Shown here: in pieces, positions 8,801 through 17,419 of the stretch
How positions within the stretch are numbered: position 1 is the stretch's first letter
Layout: every line of letters begins with the position of its first letter
From: Botryllus schlosseri
Taxonomy: Eukaryota > Chordata > Ascidiacea > Stolidobranchia > Styelidae
Length of the DNA: 20,245 nucleotides
Assembly: GCA_000444245.1 (NCBI GenBank)
Contig: ATSW01010161.1
Span: forward strand, 1 to 20,245
Reading direction: 5' to 3'
Translations under genes and position numbers: made by a program
Notes under the pieces: model-generated
What the model was told of the DNA's origin: nothing
The model's input: only the letters and a program-made list of their open reading frames with translations
Database searches by the model: none

Positions 8801-9012
8801 TTTGGTCCTGGTTTACTTTTTAAAACGTTACTCGAAGTCGGCAAAACAGAAACGGATGCTCCTGTATCGACGAGGAAAATCTGCCCTGAAATCGAATCTC
8901 GTACATGCAATAAAGGGTTCTGACATTCGAAGTTGGCATTCACTGTTGAAAATTGTTGCGATCCCTCACAAGGCCTCCGTCTAAAAAAGGGCGATTTGAA
9001 GAGTAGGAACAT
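5827..9012 (-). CDS. pol: pol polyprotein of the LTR element (protease, RT, RNase H, integrase)
   Basis: An open frame of about 1061 codons. An aspartic protease has the motif LVDTGAS near residue 49. Reverse transcriptase has VDYRKLN near 251, the first catalytic D in KVDLAKAYHQIPL near 287, and FVFLDDILIA near 349-350. RNase H has VVDAS near 500, the E of DRELLA near 541 and a D near 566. Integrase shows an HHCC zinc site (H696, H700, C730, C733) and a D-D-E core near 762, 820 and 856. The C-terminus has the SGPHQVLKRT-type module of Gypsy integrases without a chromodomain. The frame overlaps the end of gag by about 73 bases and is in the -1 frame relative to it, the arrangement in which such elements commonly use ribosomal frameshifting. 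The first codon of the open frame is therefore not necessarily a start. Confidence 0.92.
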   Translation of the reverse strand: MFLLFKSPFFRRRPCEGSQQFSTVNANFECQNPLLHVRDSISGQIFLVDTGASVSVLPTSSNVLKSKPGPNLYATNGSKIATFGTRYLRIEFSDRHKYGFRFYIADTHIAILGADFIERFSLVVDLRSNCLIDTVSGGFIPGWKCNPVVRGLNFIAPDHHTPYVDLLSRFNDITIPRNAAVRANHGTVHRIITNGCPTRSRCRPLPPHLKQKVKNRLQEMLKSGVIIRSKSPFASPITVVPKGLDDIRICVDYRKLNNRTVKDRWPAPFLRDFTNELSNCNVFSKVDLAKAYHQIPLHLDDQEKAAFICPEGLFQPTTMMFGLTNACSTFSRFISEVTEGLDNIFVFLDDILIATRTEEEHMATLTELFSRFRKFGLVINVDKCSFGKEEIEFLGHLVNARGISPLPSKVEVISNYPRPENVKQLRSFLGLVCYYHRFVKNCAEILKPLYDVANAASNKRDRIKWTDSANTAFERIKTELSDNVILSHPIHDAELSLVVDASQVGIGAVLQQKCDDSWSPLAFYSKTLNPTQRKYSAFDRELLAAYSAIKHFHVRLKGRKFQLITDNDGLVKSLRNPTDRLLDRQARQLEFISEYTDDVRHIKGTLNTAADTLSRLEVNAIFPNTVPITAEALLEAQKDDDELKELLANAGDHSLHLAEVHFEELNDPIVFDKSLPGRERPYVPAALRETVMHSAHDISHPGIRATTKLIAERYVWPGMKRHVNDFIRHCQQCQRSKIHRHTRTAISNLPVPSERFHTVNVDILSLPNSCGYSYILMCVDRYTRWPVCVPMMDIRAQTVIDAFSFGWVSNFGSPRKVITDRGSQFTSLEWTQYMQFLGIFHIKTLAYKPEQNSLVERYNRTLKASLRALESPHNWYHHLGLIVLGLRCSLKEDLGYSPAELVYGTSLRLPGQLVNPSSSGNNANDFNYVGELKRFFSAVGEMPTKFHSNQKSYVPNDLNNCTHVFLRIDGHRSSLDPVYSGPHQVLKRTHKCFTIQTNKGPYDASTDRLIPGRLPIERLDELTPPQVDTSRTNSVSAXGRXIRTPHHLNDFVLSPVFXMDI

Positions 9013-9899
9013 GGTGGACGGCAGTTTCGAGCTCGATCACCGAATGTATCATGATAAAAGCACAATTGATTCGTACCACGCAGGTGAGCAAATCGAGTTA
9101 CCTCACCACGTGTCTCTGAACGGTTTGACTGCGTCCGAAAAGCTGGTCGATCACCTCTAAAGGGTTCAGGACGGGGAGCGGAACGACGATTGAAATCACG
9201 TGATCGTTGTCCGTCAGATACAGATACTTGTCGTGCCGAAGGTATCGCTTTCAATTCCATGACCTCTCGAGCTATCGATTGAACAGTTCGTTGCAATTCA
9301 TCTAATTGATTTGTGGGAGGATAACTGTAATGATTGGGAACCACAGGTGGAGACGCACGAGTGTATATACTATCAGCTCTTCGGGCAAGCTGTTCCACGG
9401 CATCGTCTACATGTGACGACAATATCCCAGCAATATGATCTGGCAAATGGTGAAGGAACGTTTCCTTTAAATAACAGTCGGAACCTGGTGTGTTTGATAG
9501 ATCCCCCATTGCATTTCGCAATTTTTTCAGAAGTTCAGAGGGTTTCAAATCTCTACAGCGATCACTATAAAGCTCCTTAACACGGTCTCGCAAGGGAATA
9601 GCGTACTCACGCATCAGAAGTTCACGCAATACTTCGTAGCAGTCGTCGTTTTCTGGGGCAGGTAACTTCAAACGAATCGATTCGAGCTGGTTGCCGTCCA
9701 GACATCTCAGAACGTGAAAATACTTCGCCGCAGAGTCGGTAACACCATAACTGGAAAATGCGGCTTCCACCGAAACAAACCACGACTCTAGCGAATGGGA
9801 CCAGAAATTGACCACCGGTGGCGGCATCCTCAGGGTACCAATGAAATTCGCTAAGCTCGCAATATCGTCTATCGATTGTTGTCGTCGTCGAGAAGACAT
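8940..9899 (-). CDS. gag: gag of the LTR element
   Basis: The frame is open from 9923. I prefer the second methionine (M-S-S-R-R-R, 9899) because the first lies only about 40 bases from the primer site, but either is possible. The N-terminal half (WSHSLESWFVSVEAAF, then YFHVLRCLDGNQLESIR and a KELYSDRCRDLKPSELL block) has the helical capsid pattern of Gypsy gag proteins. Near the C-terminus is C-F-Y-H-x9-C-R-P-P-C, a C-x2-H-x9-C-x3-C finger instead of the usual CCHC knuckle, a trait of CsRn1-type elements. A basic, arginine-rich stretch precedes it. The product would assemble virus-like particles and bind element RNA. Confidence 0.88.
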   Translation of the reverse strand: MSSRRRQQSIDDIASLANFIGTLRMPPPVVNFWSHSLESWFVSVEAAFSSYGVTDSAAKYFHVLRCLDGNQLESIRLKLPAPENDDCYEVLRELLMREYAIPLRDRVKELYSDRCRDLKPSELLKKLRNAMGDLSNTPGSDCYLKETFLHHLPDHIAGILSSHVDDAVEQLARRADSIYTRASPPVVPNHYSYPPTNQLDELQRTVQSIAREVMELKAIPSARQVSVSDGQRSRDFNRRSAPRPEPFRGDRPAFRTQSNRSETRGEVTRFAHLRGTNQLCFYHDTFGDRARNCRPPCSYSSNRPFLDGGLVRDRNNFQQ

Positions 9900-9965
9900 T
9901 TCATGTAGGCTACAGATGAGCAAGGAGTCGCGTCGGAAATCGTGTCGGCCAGGAAGGCTAGCGAA

Positions 9966-9983
9966 ATCACGTCGGGGTCACCA
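9966..9983 (-). promoter_or_regulatory. Primer binding site, tRNA-Trp type
   Basis: On the minus strand, TGGTGACCCCGACGTGAT begins three bases after the 5' LTR. It is complementary to the 3' end of animal tRNA-Trp including CCA. From memory of that tRNA, all 18 bases pair. It would prime minus-strand DNA synthesis. Confidence 0.8.
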
Positions 9984-9986
9984 AAA

Positions 9987-10239
9987 TATAGCGTGCTCTG
10001 TCGTGGGCGCGCGTTCTTCTTGGTCCGCGGCTCGATAGGTCAAAGTATACAAGTCAGCATTGCTCTTTTAATAAAACAACTAAAACATGACGATGCTCGT
10101 CCGACGGGGACTAAAGACGACTGGCTCGGACGGTGACTAAATGCGACTGCATAAAAGAGTACAACACAACAAGACGTAGCAATAACATAATCAGTAATCA
10201 GCGAGGATAATTACAGTAATCATGGAGCGGTACGCTACA
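9987..10239 (-). repeat. 5' LTR of the retrotransposon
   Basis: About 253 bases, with the same termini as the partner LTR (TGTAGCG ... GCTATA on the minus strand). The promoter-distal half is identical to the other LTR. The other half differs by substitutions and by tandem-unit number. Confidence 0.85.
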
Positions 10240-10508
10240 CTACCAGGAATGACTTCGGGTAACACTAATTGTACGCATGCCCCAGGTAGAGAACCAGTCA
10301 TGTTTTAACTCATACGTGCCTATGCATTGTGCATACCTTACCTTCGTACGTCACTAGTATCTACGTTCGCTCGTACTCCATCATGCTTATTGTAATTTGA
10401 GGAGCGTCATGCGGATTCAAATTAGTGATTGGTTTATTCGGCCTTAGGCATATGAGGTATATACGATCTGTTTTCTTGTACCAATTTCAGGGGGTCCTTT
10501 CTCCAAGA
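10240..10508. other. Spacer between the LTR element and the hAT-type element
   Basis: No coding signal or known repeat is recognised. The last eight bases (CTCCAAGA, 10501-10508) are the left target-site duplication of the neighbouring element. Confidence 0.4.
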
Positions 10509-11702
10509 CAGTGGGGGTTCTTAAGCTCTCTTTCTCTGGCGCCAACCTTTCAAAAATTTCCTTGGTCTGGCGCCCCCCTATTTTGAGGACTGTAGTAAAA
10601 ACAATGGGTAAGTGGTCGAAATCCTGTTTCTGGTTGGGACTTCACTATTAGCCCCCTCGACTAATTAACGGTATAATTGTATGTGCTATTTTCGGGATCA
10701 AATCCAGGTTGTTATACCAACCATCGGGTAAGGCCTACGGACCCATAGCATATGGTTTGAGATAAAGCAAGACATCTCTAATTCTGCTCTGCGATTGGCA
10801 ATACTGAGAAGTTATTTGCATTCGTTGTATTACTTTGTGTTACTACTGAATCAACATTTGGTAAAGATTTCTTAACAGTAAATTTAGCACTGCACCAAGC
10901 TCTGAACTTTAACATGAATTGGGTAACAACTCTAAACGGTGTCATCTTTTTTGACGCGACGAAGAAATATCCTGACGATTTAATTTTTTATCTCTGAGAT
11001 AAACGTATCTTTAGTTGATAATTTTGGCCAAAAAGCTTCAAAACATTTTATATGCACAAAGGTCATCACTCTACAGTACAGTACAGTGCCTTTTCGATTT
11101 CGACACGCTGTGCGCTGCAGGATGCAATACCTAGTTCAAACATTTTGTGGAAATAACTCGAGCTGTTAGATCAATGGATATTTTGGAGCCGCCATATTTA
11201 GTCAATAACTGTACTCAATGAGTATAGGTATCATTTTATAATTGATATCATCATTTCAACACACCCCTGTGATGCAATGAAAGGATAGGAAGGTGTCGAA
11301 ACGACATGGAGTAGCTAGCGTGACGGGAGTGTTGTAACGGGGAATTGACAATTCAAAAGTACGTCAAATTCATTTTATATCATTTAAAATAAACCACTGC
11401 AATTATGGAAACATCTTCGATGGGTATTTCGCAAGTCCGTAACGAAAAATGTTGTGACTTGAGAGATTTTGTCGAGTTAGTTTGCAGTGAGAACGCAGGG
11501 ATATATGCCAATAGAAATATTGTCCGCTATATAATCATATGTCCTTACCAGTTACCACACCATCTACTATGAGGCAGTTTTTCACAGCTTCCCCCATACC
11601 ACCCCCTGAGCCAAGTGACTCCCATTCCGGCCCCTGAGCGTTTCCGCCCCTATTAATCCAAATCGACTCTGGGGGCGCTGGAGACAAGATTAAGAACCAC
11701 TA
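10509..11702. mobile_element. Non-autonomous hAT-type DNA transposon, about 1.2 kb, with target-site duplication
   Basis: The left end reads CAGTGGGGGTTCTTAAGCTC with CTGGCGCC further in. The right end, reverse-complemented, reads TAGTGGTTCTTAATCTTGTC with CCAGCGCCCCC further in. These are imperfect terminal inverted repeats of the CAGTGGTTCTTAA type common in hAT elements. The flanks CTCCAAGA (10501-10508) and CTCTAAGA (11703-11710) agree at seven of eight bases, and hAT transposases make 8-bp duplications. No transposase frame is present inside, so the element depends on a relative elsewhere. It ends 60 bases before the SGNH exon. Confidence 0.72.
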
Positions 11703-11762
11703 CTCTAAGAGTTTACTACAACGCATGTCAAATACACGTTGAAAAGAACGATCAATTCTCAG

Positions 11763-12576
11763 ATGCATTGATATGCGAAAAATTCTACACGCCGAGTACG
11801 CCAGATGGGTTCCTTCCGACGAAAGATGCCAATGGCGAAACTATACCGCGAAGGAGGCTTGCAATGTCATCAGTAAATTTTCCGAAGTTCACGTTGTCGG
11901 GGATTCCTTCGTCCGCAAAATGCTACGAAACGATCGCAACCGTGCCATCGTCTGTAAGAAATACGACGAGAAGATGAAAACGAAATGTGTCGGCGACGAT
12001 CAGCTGTACTGGACAGAGTGCGCGCTGGACAGCGGGACTTACAAGCAACTCCTAGTCGACGAAAGACCTCTATGTGGTATGGATCTATCGCGATTTGTGC
12101 TGCATTCCCATTACGGATTTGACGCCGGAGACAAAACCTTGGCGCTGGTGAAAGCAATGGCCGGAAAGCCAGGTGGTTTAATAATCTTAGGAGTTGGCGG
12201 TCATATGAACTGTCACGCAAAAGTAACATACGATGGTGTGCTACGGGACTCTGTAAATTTTCTCAATACATTTTATAATAAGTCATTTCCGCCAACCATA
12301 AAGTGGCCTTTGTTAGTATTTATGTTCCCCGATACGCCCGATGTATTGAAGTCTCCTGATTACCAAGACGCTAACGGGAAAATTCCGTGCTCCAAGTTTA
12401 GCGACGAGATGACGAAATATTTGACTGACGTTGGCGTCCCATACTTGGATTTTAGACGCCTCACATCGAATGTGCATAGTTATGATGGCACTCACCATGG
12501 CATAGGCGTGAACGTTCAAAAGCTGCAAGTATTGTTCAACTATCTGGACTCGTTTGATCTGCGTTTGAATACGTAA
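11763..12576 (+). CDS. SGNH/PC-esterase-like hydrolase, probable last exon
   Basis: An open frame of 267 codons from the ATG at 11773. Three hydrolase blocks appear in order: V-V-G-D-S-F near residues 41-46 (nucleophile S45), G-G-H-M-N near 142-146 (block III, N146) and Y-D-G-T-H-H-G near 237-243 (D238 and H241, the DxxH pair). The N-terminal C-Q-W-R-N-Y ... C spacing before the GDS motif resembles the PC-esterase/NXPE/TBL group, whose members act on acyl esters of glycans in the secretory pathway. Several cysteines also suit a secreted or lumenal protein. No signal peptide or membrane anchor is visible, and an acceptor (CAATTCTCAG) ends at 11762. I therefore think this is the 3' exon and the true start lies in an exon not seen here; the alternative is an intronless gene starting at 11773. 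The family is likely, the substrate unknown. Confidence 0.75.
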
Positions 12577-12659
12577 TTTGGTCTTCTGCATATTTTAAAA
12601 ATACATTCTATTCTCTCATATATTGTACCATGATGGTCGAAGCATAGTCATTGTTGCTA
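12577..12659 (+). other. Probable 3' UTR of the SGNH gene
   Basis: AT-rich sequence after the stop codon. A variant polyadenylation signal (AATACA, about 12600) is present, and no AATAAA is close. This is weak evidence. Confidence 0.3.
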
Positions 12660-12830
12660 CTTAAATATAAGTAGAAGTACCTTCGTAAATCTCTAATCAA
12701 TTGCAAGTAGAAATATAGCAATTTCCGAGTCATGTAAAACCTACTTCAAGTGGAATTATAAAACGAAAGAAACGTCTAAGCAACCACTCAAATAAGTAGT
12801 TTGAATAAAAAAGTAGGTTTGGTCAAGGGT
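12660..12830. repeat. AAGTAGAAGTA-type repeat cluster, left
   Basis: Scattered units such as AAGTAGAAGTA, ACTTCAAGTGG and AAATAAGTAGTTT in both orientations. The same vocabulary recurs denser at 13158-13320. The two may be subterminal regions of one degraded element. Confidence 0.5.
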
Positions 12831-13133
12831 TTGCATACATCAAGCAGTTTATCAGCGGTGTCTCCTTTCCAACTTGGAAGATGAAGCTTCACAACTAACG
12901 CAAAATGACTAAAAACAGTACACAAATACTTAAAATCACCAAGACGTTTTCAGTTACCGTGATACAAGGTCTTTTGCCACCGACTGTTCTTAGGACGATT
13001 TCAGACATAAACGGGTGTAGACTTTTCCCAAATCTTCGATCGTAATTTGCGAAAGTTAGAGGTGGAAGCATTCCAAAATATGAACATTTGAGTAAATAGA
13101 GCAGATATCGACGAGACAACGTGATTTGTTACC
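12831..13133. other. Spacer between the two repeat clusters
   Basis: The minus strand has a 74-codon frame (13119-12895) with a hydrophobic C-terminus, but I see no family motif, splice context or codon pattern that would support a gene. It is probably internal sequence of a degraded element. Confidence 0.3.
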
Positions 13134-13157
13134 GACCACATCTGAGCAGATGTGGTC
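13134..13157. repeat. Perfect palindrome, 11-bp arms
   Basis: GACCACATCTG, two bases (AG), then CAGATGTGGTC. It sits exactly at the left border of the dense AAGTAGAAGTA cluster, so it may mark an element end or junction. No U tract follows, so there is no reason to call it a terminator. Confidence 0.6.
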
Positions 13158-13320
13158 AAAGTAGTCAAGAAAACTACTCAAGTAGAAGTAGAAGTAGGGA
13201 CGAAAGAATCAACTCAAGTACGAGTAGAAGTACTTCTTCAATAAGCCACCTAAAACTACTTGAAGTAGAAGTAAAATTGAGGGACTTTAAATCAACTTTC
13301 AAGTAAGTAAGTAGTTTTAA
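13158..13320. repeat. AAGTAGAAGTA-type repeat cluster, right
   Basis: Dense units: CTACTCAAGTAGAAGTAGAA, ACGAGTAGAAGTACTTC, AAACTACTTGAAGTAGAAG, and AAGTAAGTAAGTAG. The serine/arginine-rich peptide on the plus strand is a translation artefact of these repeats. Confidence 0.65.
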
Positions 13321-13954
13321 AACAGTCTTAATTCGTTCGCATGGACTGTCAAAAGCTGCGAATTGATCTATGCGGCATAGGCGCAAAGAGCTTGACTCGT
13401 ATTGATGCATTCCAGGAGGTATCAATTTTCGACAGCATAAGCATTGTTTCGTACCATGGGATGAAAATTATAGTATTGATATGAGAATGCAATACTAACC
13501 ATTTGTTTACTAGAAGACCCCGTTAGATATGGCACCCTACCCCATATTATAAGGCCCCAAGTTCAGGCGAAGAGCAATACGTAGAAGTTGTATCGGATAC
13601 GGTCTCATCACTTTTCGCAATTAGTGTACGTAAATAACAAATATTGTGGATCATAAAAGTTATATTTAGTGTACCTTTATTTTCGGAAAATAGAGACATT
13701 ACTACACTTGCTTTTAAGCTTCAACATGTTTGTTCTGCAGACAAAAGAACTGAAAATAATTAGGTCTCAAAGTATGATACTCGCAATTGAAAGTGAAATC
13801 CAAATACCACTTCTAAACAGCAGAAAGTATATTTCATGTACTTTGTCCATAAAGCTTCAAAGGTGATCTGCTGAAACATGTGTAACGTTTAAAAAAGCAG
13901 TATTTTCCGCTATGCGCGATTTGCGTCAATTTCTAATTTTAGGTAGAGTACGGA
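13321..13954. other. Non-coding stretch without recognised feature
   Basis: AT-rich, with short frames only and no domain motif. A CCCTACCCCATATTATAAGG segment near 13540 has an unusual look but no partner in this window. Confidence 0.35.
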
Positions 13955-14400
13955 ATTCATTTAATAGAATTCTCTCATCAATTAACAATGATAACCTTCC
14001 ATGCCATCAAACTATACGTTAAGATTGCTAGCATTCTGGTTGCATTTTGTGATATGACGGTAAGGGGGAGTGAAATTTCTCAGTATCATAAAGGGGGCGT
14101 GTATAAAAAAAAAGTTCGAGAACCACCGGCATAGGACTTTCCCGCAAGGTCAAGCTTAACGGAGATGGTCTTACAAGTGGTAACGTATCTCGCTAGCCTC
14201 AATATCGATTCCTTAGTCGCTGAAAGCGTTTCCAGGTATCGTGTACCGCTCAGAGCTCAATATAAAATGAATTTGATGATAATGATTTTTGTTTTATTTG
14301 TATTCCTTTAATAAAATATAACTTCTTTTGTTGCCACTATCCCCATTGTCTATGTTAGGTTGCACTGCGTTGTAGTGACGTTGGGTCTTTTAACGTTGTT
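13955..14400 (+). repeat. Composite repeat copy 1 (hAT miniature right end plus flanking repeat)
   Basis: Aligns with 19139-19520 over the whole length. The first part, to 14128, is the right half of the miniature element with the end GAGAACCACCG. The second part carries ATCTCGCTAG, ATCGATTCCTTAGTC, GCGTTTCCAGGTATCGTG and TATTCCTTTAAT blocks in the same order as the other copy. No coding frame is seen. Confidence 0.7.
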
Positions 14401-14431
14401 GCGTGGTAGAGGCCTATAGCGATATTGAATA

Positions 14432-14498
14432 CATGCGGCCCGCGGCCGCTAAGAACTTTGAAAGGGGCCCGCGACCCATTTTGAGTTTGCGACCCCTG
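14432..14498 (-). mobile_element. Solo hAT-type end, CAGGGGTC family
   Basis: On the minus strand it begins CAGGGGTCGCAAACTC and carries GGGTCGCGGGCCCC and a GCGGCCGCGGGCCGCATG block, the GC-rich terminal signature of one hAT group. The opposite end was not found. Confidence 0.5.
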
Positions 14499-14503
14499 TT
14501 TTA

Positions 14504-16310
14504 AATGATCAATCCATATTGTCGTAACAAACAAACAAACCGGGGTGAGCAATTATTTACTCGAGCACAAAAACTATATTCTGCATCGCATTGATTTTAT
14601 TTCAAAATTAAAAGCAGTTGAATTACACTATGAACATACGTTGATGTAGGGTTACTTTGGACTACTCAAAATGCTGGTATTTCACTTAATGTTTGCGAGG
14701 TAGATCCTGCTTTTGTTCCTCTGCGAAACCGTTATTACTAGTTCTTGCGAATAGGCCTATATAATGTGTTACTGCGTTAGTGAAAAATAATGGTATGGGG
14801 CGCATGTGAAATAGTCCATTAAGGGCATCTGTTAAGTTTCCAGACTCAGAAAACGATTGTGTGAAAACGTTTTAGGTTGCTGTTGGAAACAATGGATTTA
14901 ACGATTGGCTTTCACGAACAAAACTATACGTTGGCGCAAACCTTTTCAAGTCTCTCTGAATGAAAGTGGCCTCATTTGCTCGCTACAATATTTACAGAAG
15001 TTTCAACTCTTCGCCTATACGCTAGTGTGCGAGCTGAAAAGACAAGTTGTTTGCTTCTCAGCTATAGCAGCTTTGAGCTGTAGCGCAGGCTTATCCAAAC
15101 AGCTGCGAAACTTAGTAATCACTATGAGAAAACAGAGGGAACGCTGTCATGAAATGAAGTAAATATTGCATCGATGAACGTTATTATACATATTTGAGAA
15201 TCTCATTTCAAGTAGGCTAGGCGATTTACAATGTCATATATGCAATAGATTTGTATTGGTGCCTGTAGAAATTATCTGCACTAATCCTGTATTATCCACT
15301 AAATTACACTCGACACATCCGAGAAACGATGACGAGCATACATAATATACCGGCACAATACATTGCTAACTATATCGATGGTAGTAACTAATAGCCTATA
15401 CCTGTATACAAAAATAGTATCGAATTTAAATCAGCAGAACCACCAGTTTCTTCCCTTCTTTCAATTATGGGCCTAGTTGTGGAGCTCCCGACGGAATTTT
15501 CGTCTGTAATCGATTAAGGACGATATATTTGAGGTACATGTCTGCGTGTGATTCCGTCAGCGAAACCATTGTGAAAATTTGAAAGAGGCGGTGAGAATTG
15601 AGAAGGATATGTCAGAAAACTTTGCAGCAATGTCGAGACTTTCATTCATTGAAGCAATAGCAAATAAAGATGAAATCACAACGAATAAGTTGAAAGAGAA
15701 AAGGCCCCTTCGCCCTCGTTGGCTACGTCAGTGTGTGTGTTAATGTTTTGTCTGTCTGTTCGCTTTTTTTCGTCCTAATTCGTATTCATAGGCGTAACAT
15801 CTCCACATACGGTATGCTTTAGCGAGACATGCACTGCACGATCCCTAATTATCGTAAGCGAGTAAGGAAATATAATTTTCATTGAAATCTTACTTCTCAA
15901 TCATAAAATAGCAACACAAAACCCATGGAAATAATAATTTCCTACGCAAACCGCTCGCATTATCTTCTATAAATTGCACTAAATTTTCGAAAACACTCCG
16001 TTCATAAGCCTTGGCGGTGAATCTGATCACATGGGCTGATGAAGAATAAATATTTGATAATGTAGTAGTAATAATAATATGTGAAACTACCAATATTATT
16101 GATGAAATTCGTGAATCCAAAATCTTTTCGCGCTACACGCGACCATGCGGGTTCTCAGTGACTATGACTAACATGATCAGTCGCGATTTCGGTTCGGAAA
16201 ATAAACCGATATCAAATAGATTAATCCAGAGTTTACATGCAGTGAACATCGACAATGGACATTAATTAACAGTAGTAATTGGTGTTCATGACTGCTACGT
16301 CTTGGAATGC
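14504..16310. other. Long stretch without an identified gene
   Basis: Mostly AT-rich. Frames at 14905-15162 (plus) and 16120-15890 (minus) have no recognised motif, no clear splice borders and no repeat of their peptides elsewhere, so I do not call them. Short GT-type and ATA-type simple repeats lie at about 15730-15740 and 16060-16080. Confidence 0.4.
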
Positions 16311-16374
16311 GGCCGTATGATACATACGTCATATAAATGAACCGTGAATATCATAAATAGGTTGGCCACCGCTG
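16311..16374 (-). mobile_element. Probable solo hAT-type end, CAGCGGTGGCCAACC
   Basis: On the minus strand it starts CAGCGGTGGCCAACCTATTT and has a CATACGGCCGC block about 50 bases in, as in hAT termini. No matching opposite end or duplication is visible, so this rests on the terminus alone. Confidence 0.35.
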
Positions 16375-17140
16375 TTATACACAACATAGCATGCTTTCAA
16401 TATATTATTGAAACGCATATTTTTGCACTCGTGTTCAATAAATATTTTCACACGACAAATCATTAAGAGGCACACTGCACGACCTGTGAATTGTATCATT
16501 TGCTGACTTCCGTTCAGACTCCTTCAATAATACATTGTAGTAATCAGCCAGCGGACTCAGTTGCAAATGATCGAATTTCGACTTCAGTGTATTATAATCG
16601 ACGGAGCCATGGATGTGGAAGGTACCCTTACTGATACCATCAATATTTAGGCGATTCGGCCATAATACGGTCGCCTGTTCTCACTACTTCAAAATTAATC
16701 CGTAATATCGAGTCACTGTGTAATATCAAGTCACTGTTACACTATTTGTTCCGCCCAGTGATCGGAACCCCTAAAATATTTCGCTTATCGATTCATATCA
16801 GTCTGGAAAAGTTGTTCAAGTTAACGGCTCATGCACATCGCGGACTTGATAGCTATATTAGCCCCCGACGGCCTCCGTATTGTCAGTTATTATTGTCACG
16901 TGAAGGCGTGAAGCATCCGCAGTAATACGCACGCTTCATTTTCATACACAAATAGGTGACATGATGGAATTCACCATATTCCGCAGGGCAGGACTATACT
17001 TGGATGTAAAACCGTGTTGTTGTAAAGCAGAGTCTTGTCCAAAAATTCAACGTAGGTTACACCACGCATGCCCGCAAAGACTTGACGAAGTAAAACCTCA
17101 AATCGATACGTCAACCACAGCCGCTCACGAATGTCTAGGG
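16375..17140. other. Stretch without an identified gene
   Basis: No supported coding sequence. The short opposing frames at 16961-17153 overlap on both strands and have no motif. A duplicated phrase (TAATATCRAGTCACTGT) sits at about 16705-16738. Confidence 0.35.
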
Positions 17141-17220
17141 TAGTGATCCCCAACCTTTTCGACTCACCGCCCCCTTATCGATATTGACAGAAAATTTCGC
17201 CCCTTATAATTACGGATCTG
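17141..17220 (+). mobile_element. hAT-type left end, TAGTGATCCCCAACC
   Basis: Begins TAGTGATCCCCAACCTTTTC, followed by C-rich ACCGCCCCCTT and TTTCGCCCCTT blocks, typical of one hAT terminal group. The other end was not found, and the following DNA is a SINE-like unit and a second element, so it may be interrupted. Confidence 0.45.
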
Positions 17221-17234
17221 GATGGGCAGTACAA

Positions 17235-17400
17235 TTGTCGCAATAAGCCACGGCGATTGGTATAGCGAGACAGCATATATCGTGTTGTAATTCACAGCTG
17301 CAACACCAATGGGTTGTGGGTTCCAGTCCGGTCGAGGTCGACTCCAGACTTACTAGTGGCTCCTACCTAAGTGTTGGAGGTCTATCTAGGTTCCAACTCG
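17235..17400 (+). mobile_element. Probable tRNA-derived SINE, degenerate
   Basis: A Pol III B-box-like word GGTTCCAGTCC lies at about 17320, and an A-box-like TATAGCGAGACAG about 60 bases upstream. The intervening TTGTAATTCACAG-type anticodon-arm pattern and GGTTGTGGGTTCC T-arm are tRNA-like. A single base difference from the B-box consensus and the absence of a clear tail keep confidence moderate. Confidence 0.4.
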
Positions 17401-17419
17401 CCATCTCATCCGTGTAAAC

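Larger units (their letters stand above)
5199..10239 (-). mobile_element. Ty3/Gypsy LTR retrotransposon, CsRn1-like, looks whole
   Basis: Two similar LTRs bound an element of about 5.0 kb read on the minus strand: 5' LTR, tRNA-Trp-type primer site, gag, then pol in the order protease, reverse transcriptase, RNase H, integrase, then a 3' untranslated part and the 3' LTR. Protease-RT-RNase H-integrase is the Ty3/Gypsy order. The tRNA-Trp primer and the CHCC-type gag finger are traits described for the CsRn1 clade. No envelope frame and no chromodomain are seen. Both long frames are open, so it looks whole or nearly so. Ambiguous bases cluster in its 3' part (5519-5899). The flanking 4-base words (TTAC and CTAC) match at three of four positions, so the target-site duplication is only suggestive. 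Long stretches of the two LTRs are identical, which argues for a fairly recent insertion. Confidence 0.9.

Noticed and set aside
12895-13119. 74-codon minus-strand frame with hydrophobic C-terminus
   Set aside because: No family motif, no splice context, and it sits between two repeat clusters.
13121-13306. Serine/arginine-rich plus-strand peptide, SR-protein-like
   Set aside because: Low-complexity translation of AAGTAGAAGTA repeats.
14905-15162. 85-codon plus-strand frame
   Set aside because: No domain, splice or codon evidence; within the length expected by chance in this window.
15890-16120. 76-codon minus-strand frame
   Set aside because: No recognised motif, and its N-terminal hydrophobic part translates an ATA-type simple repeat.
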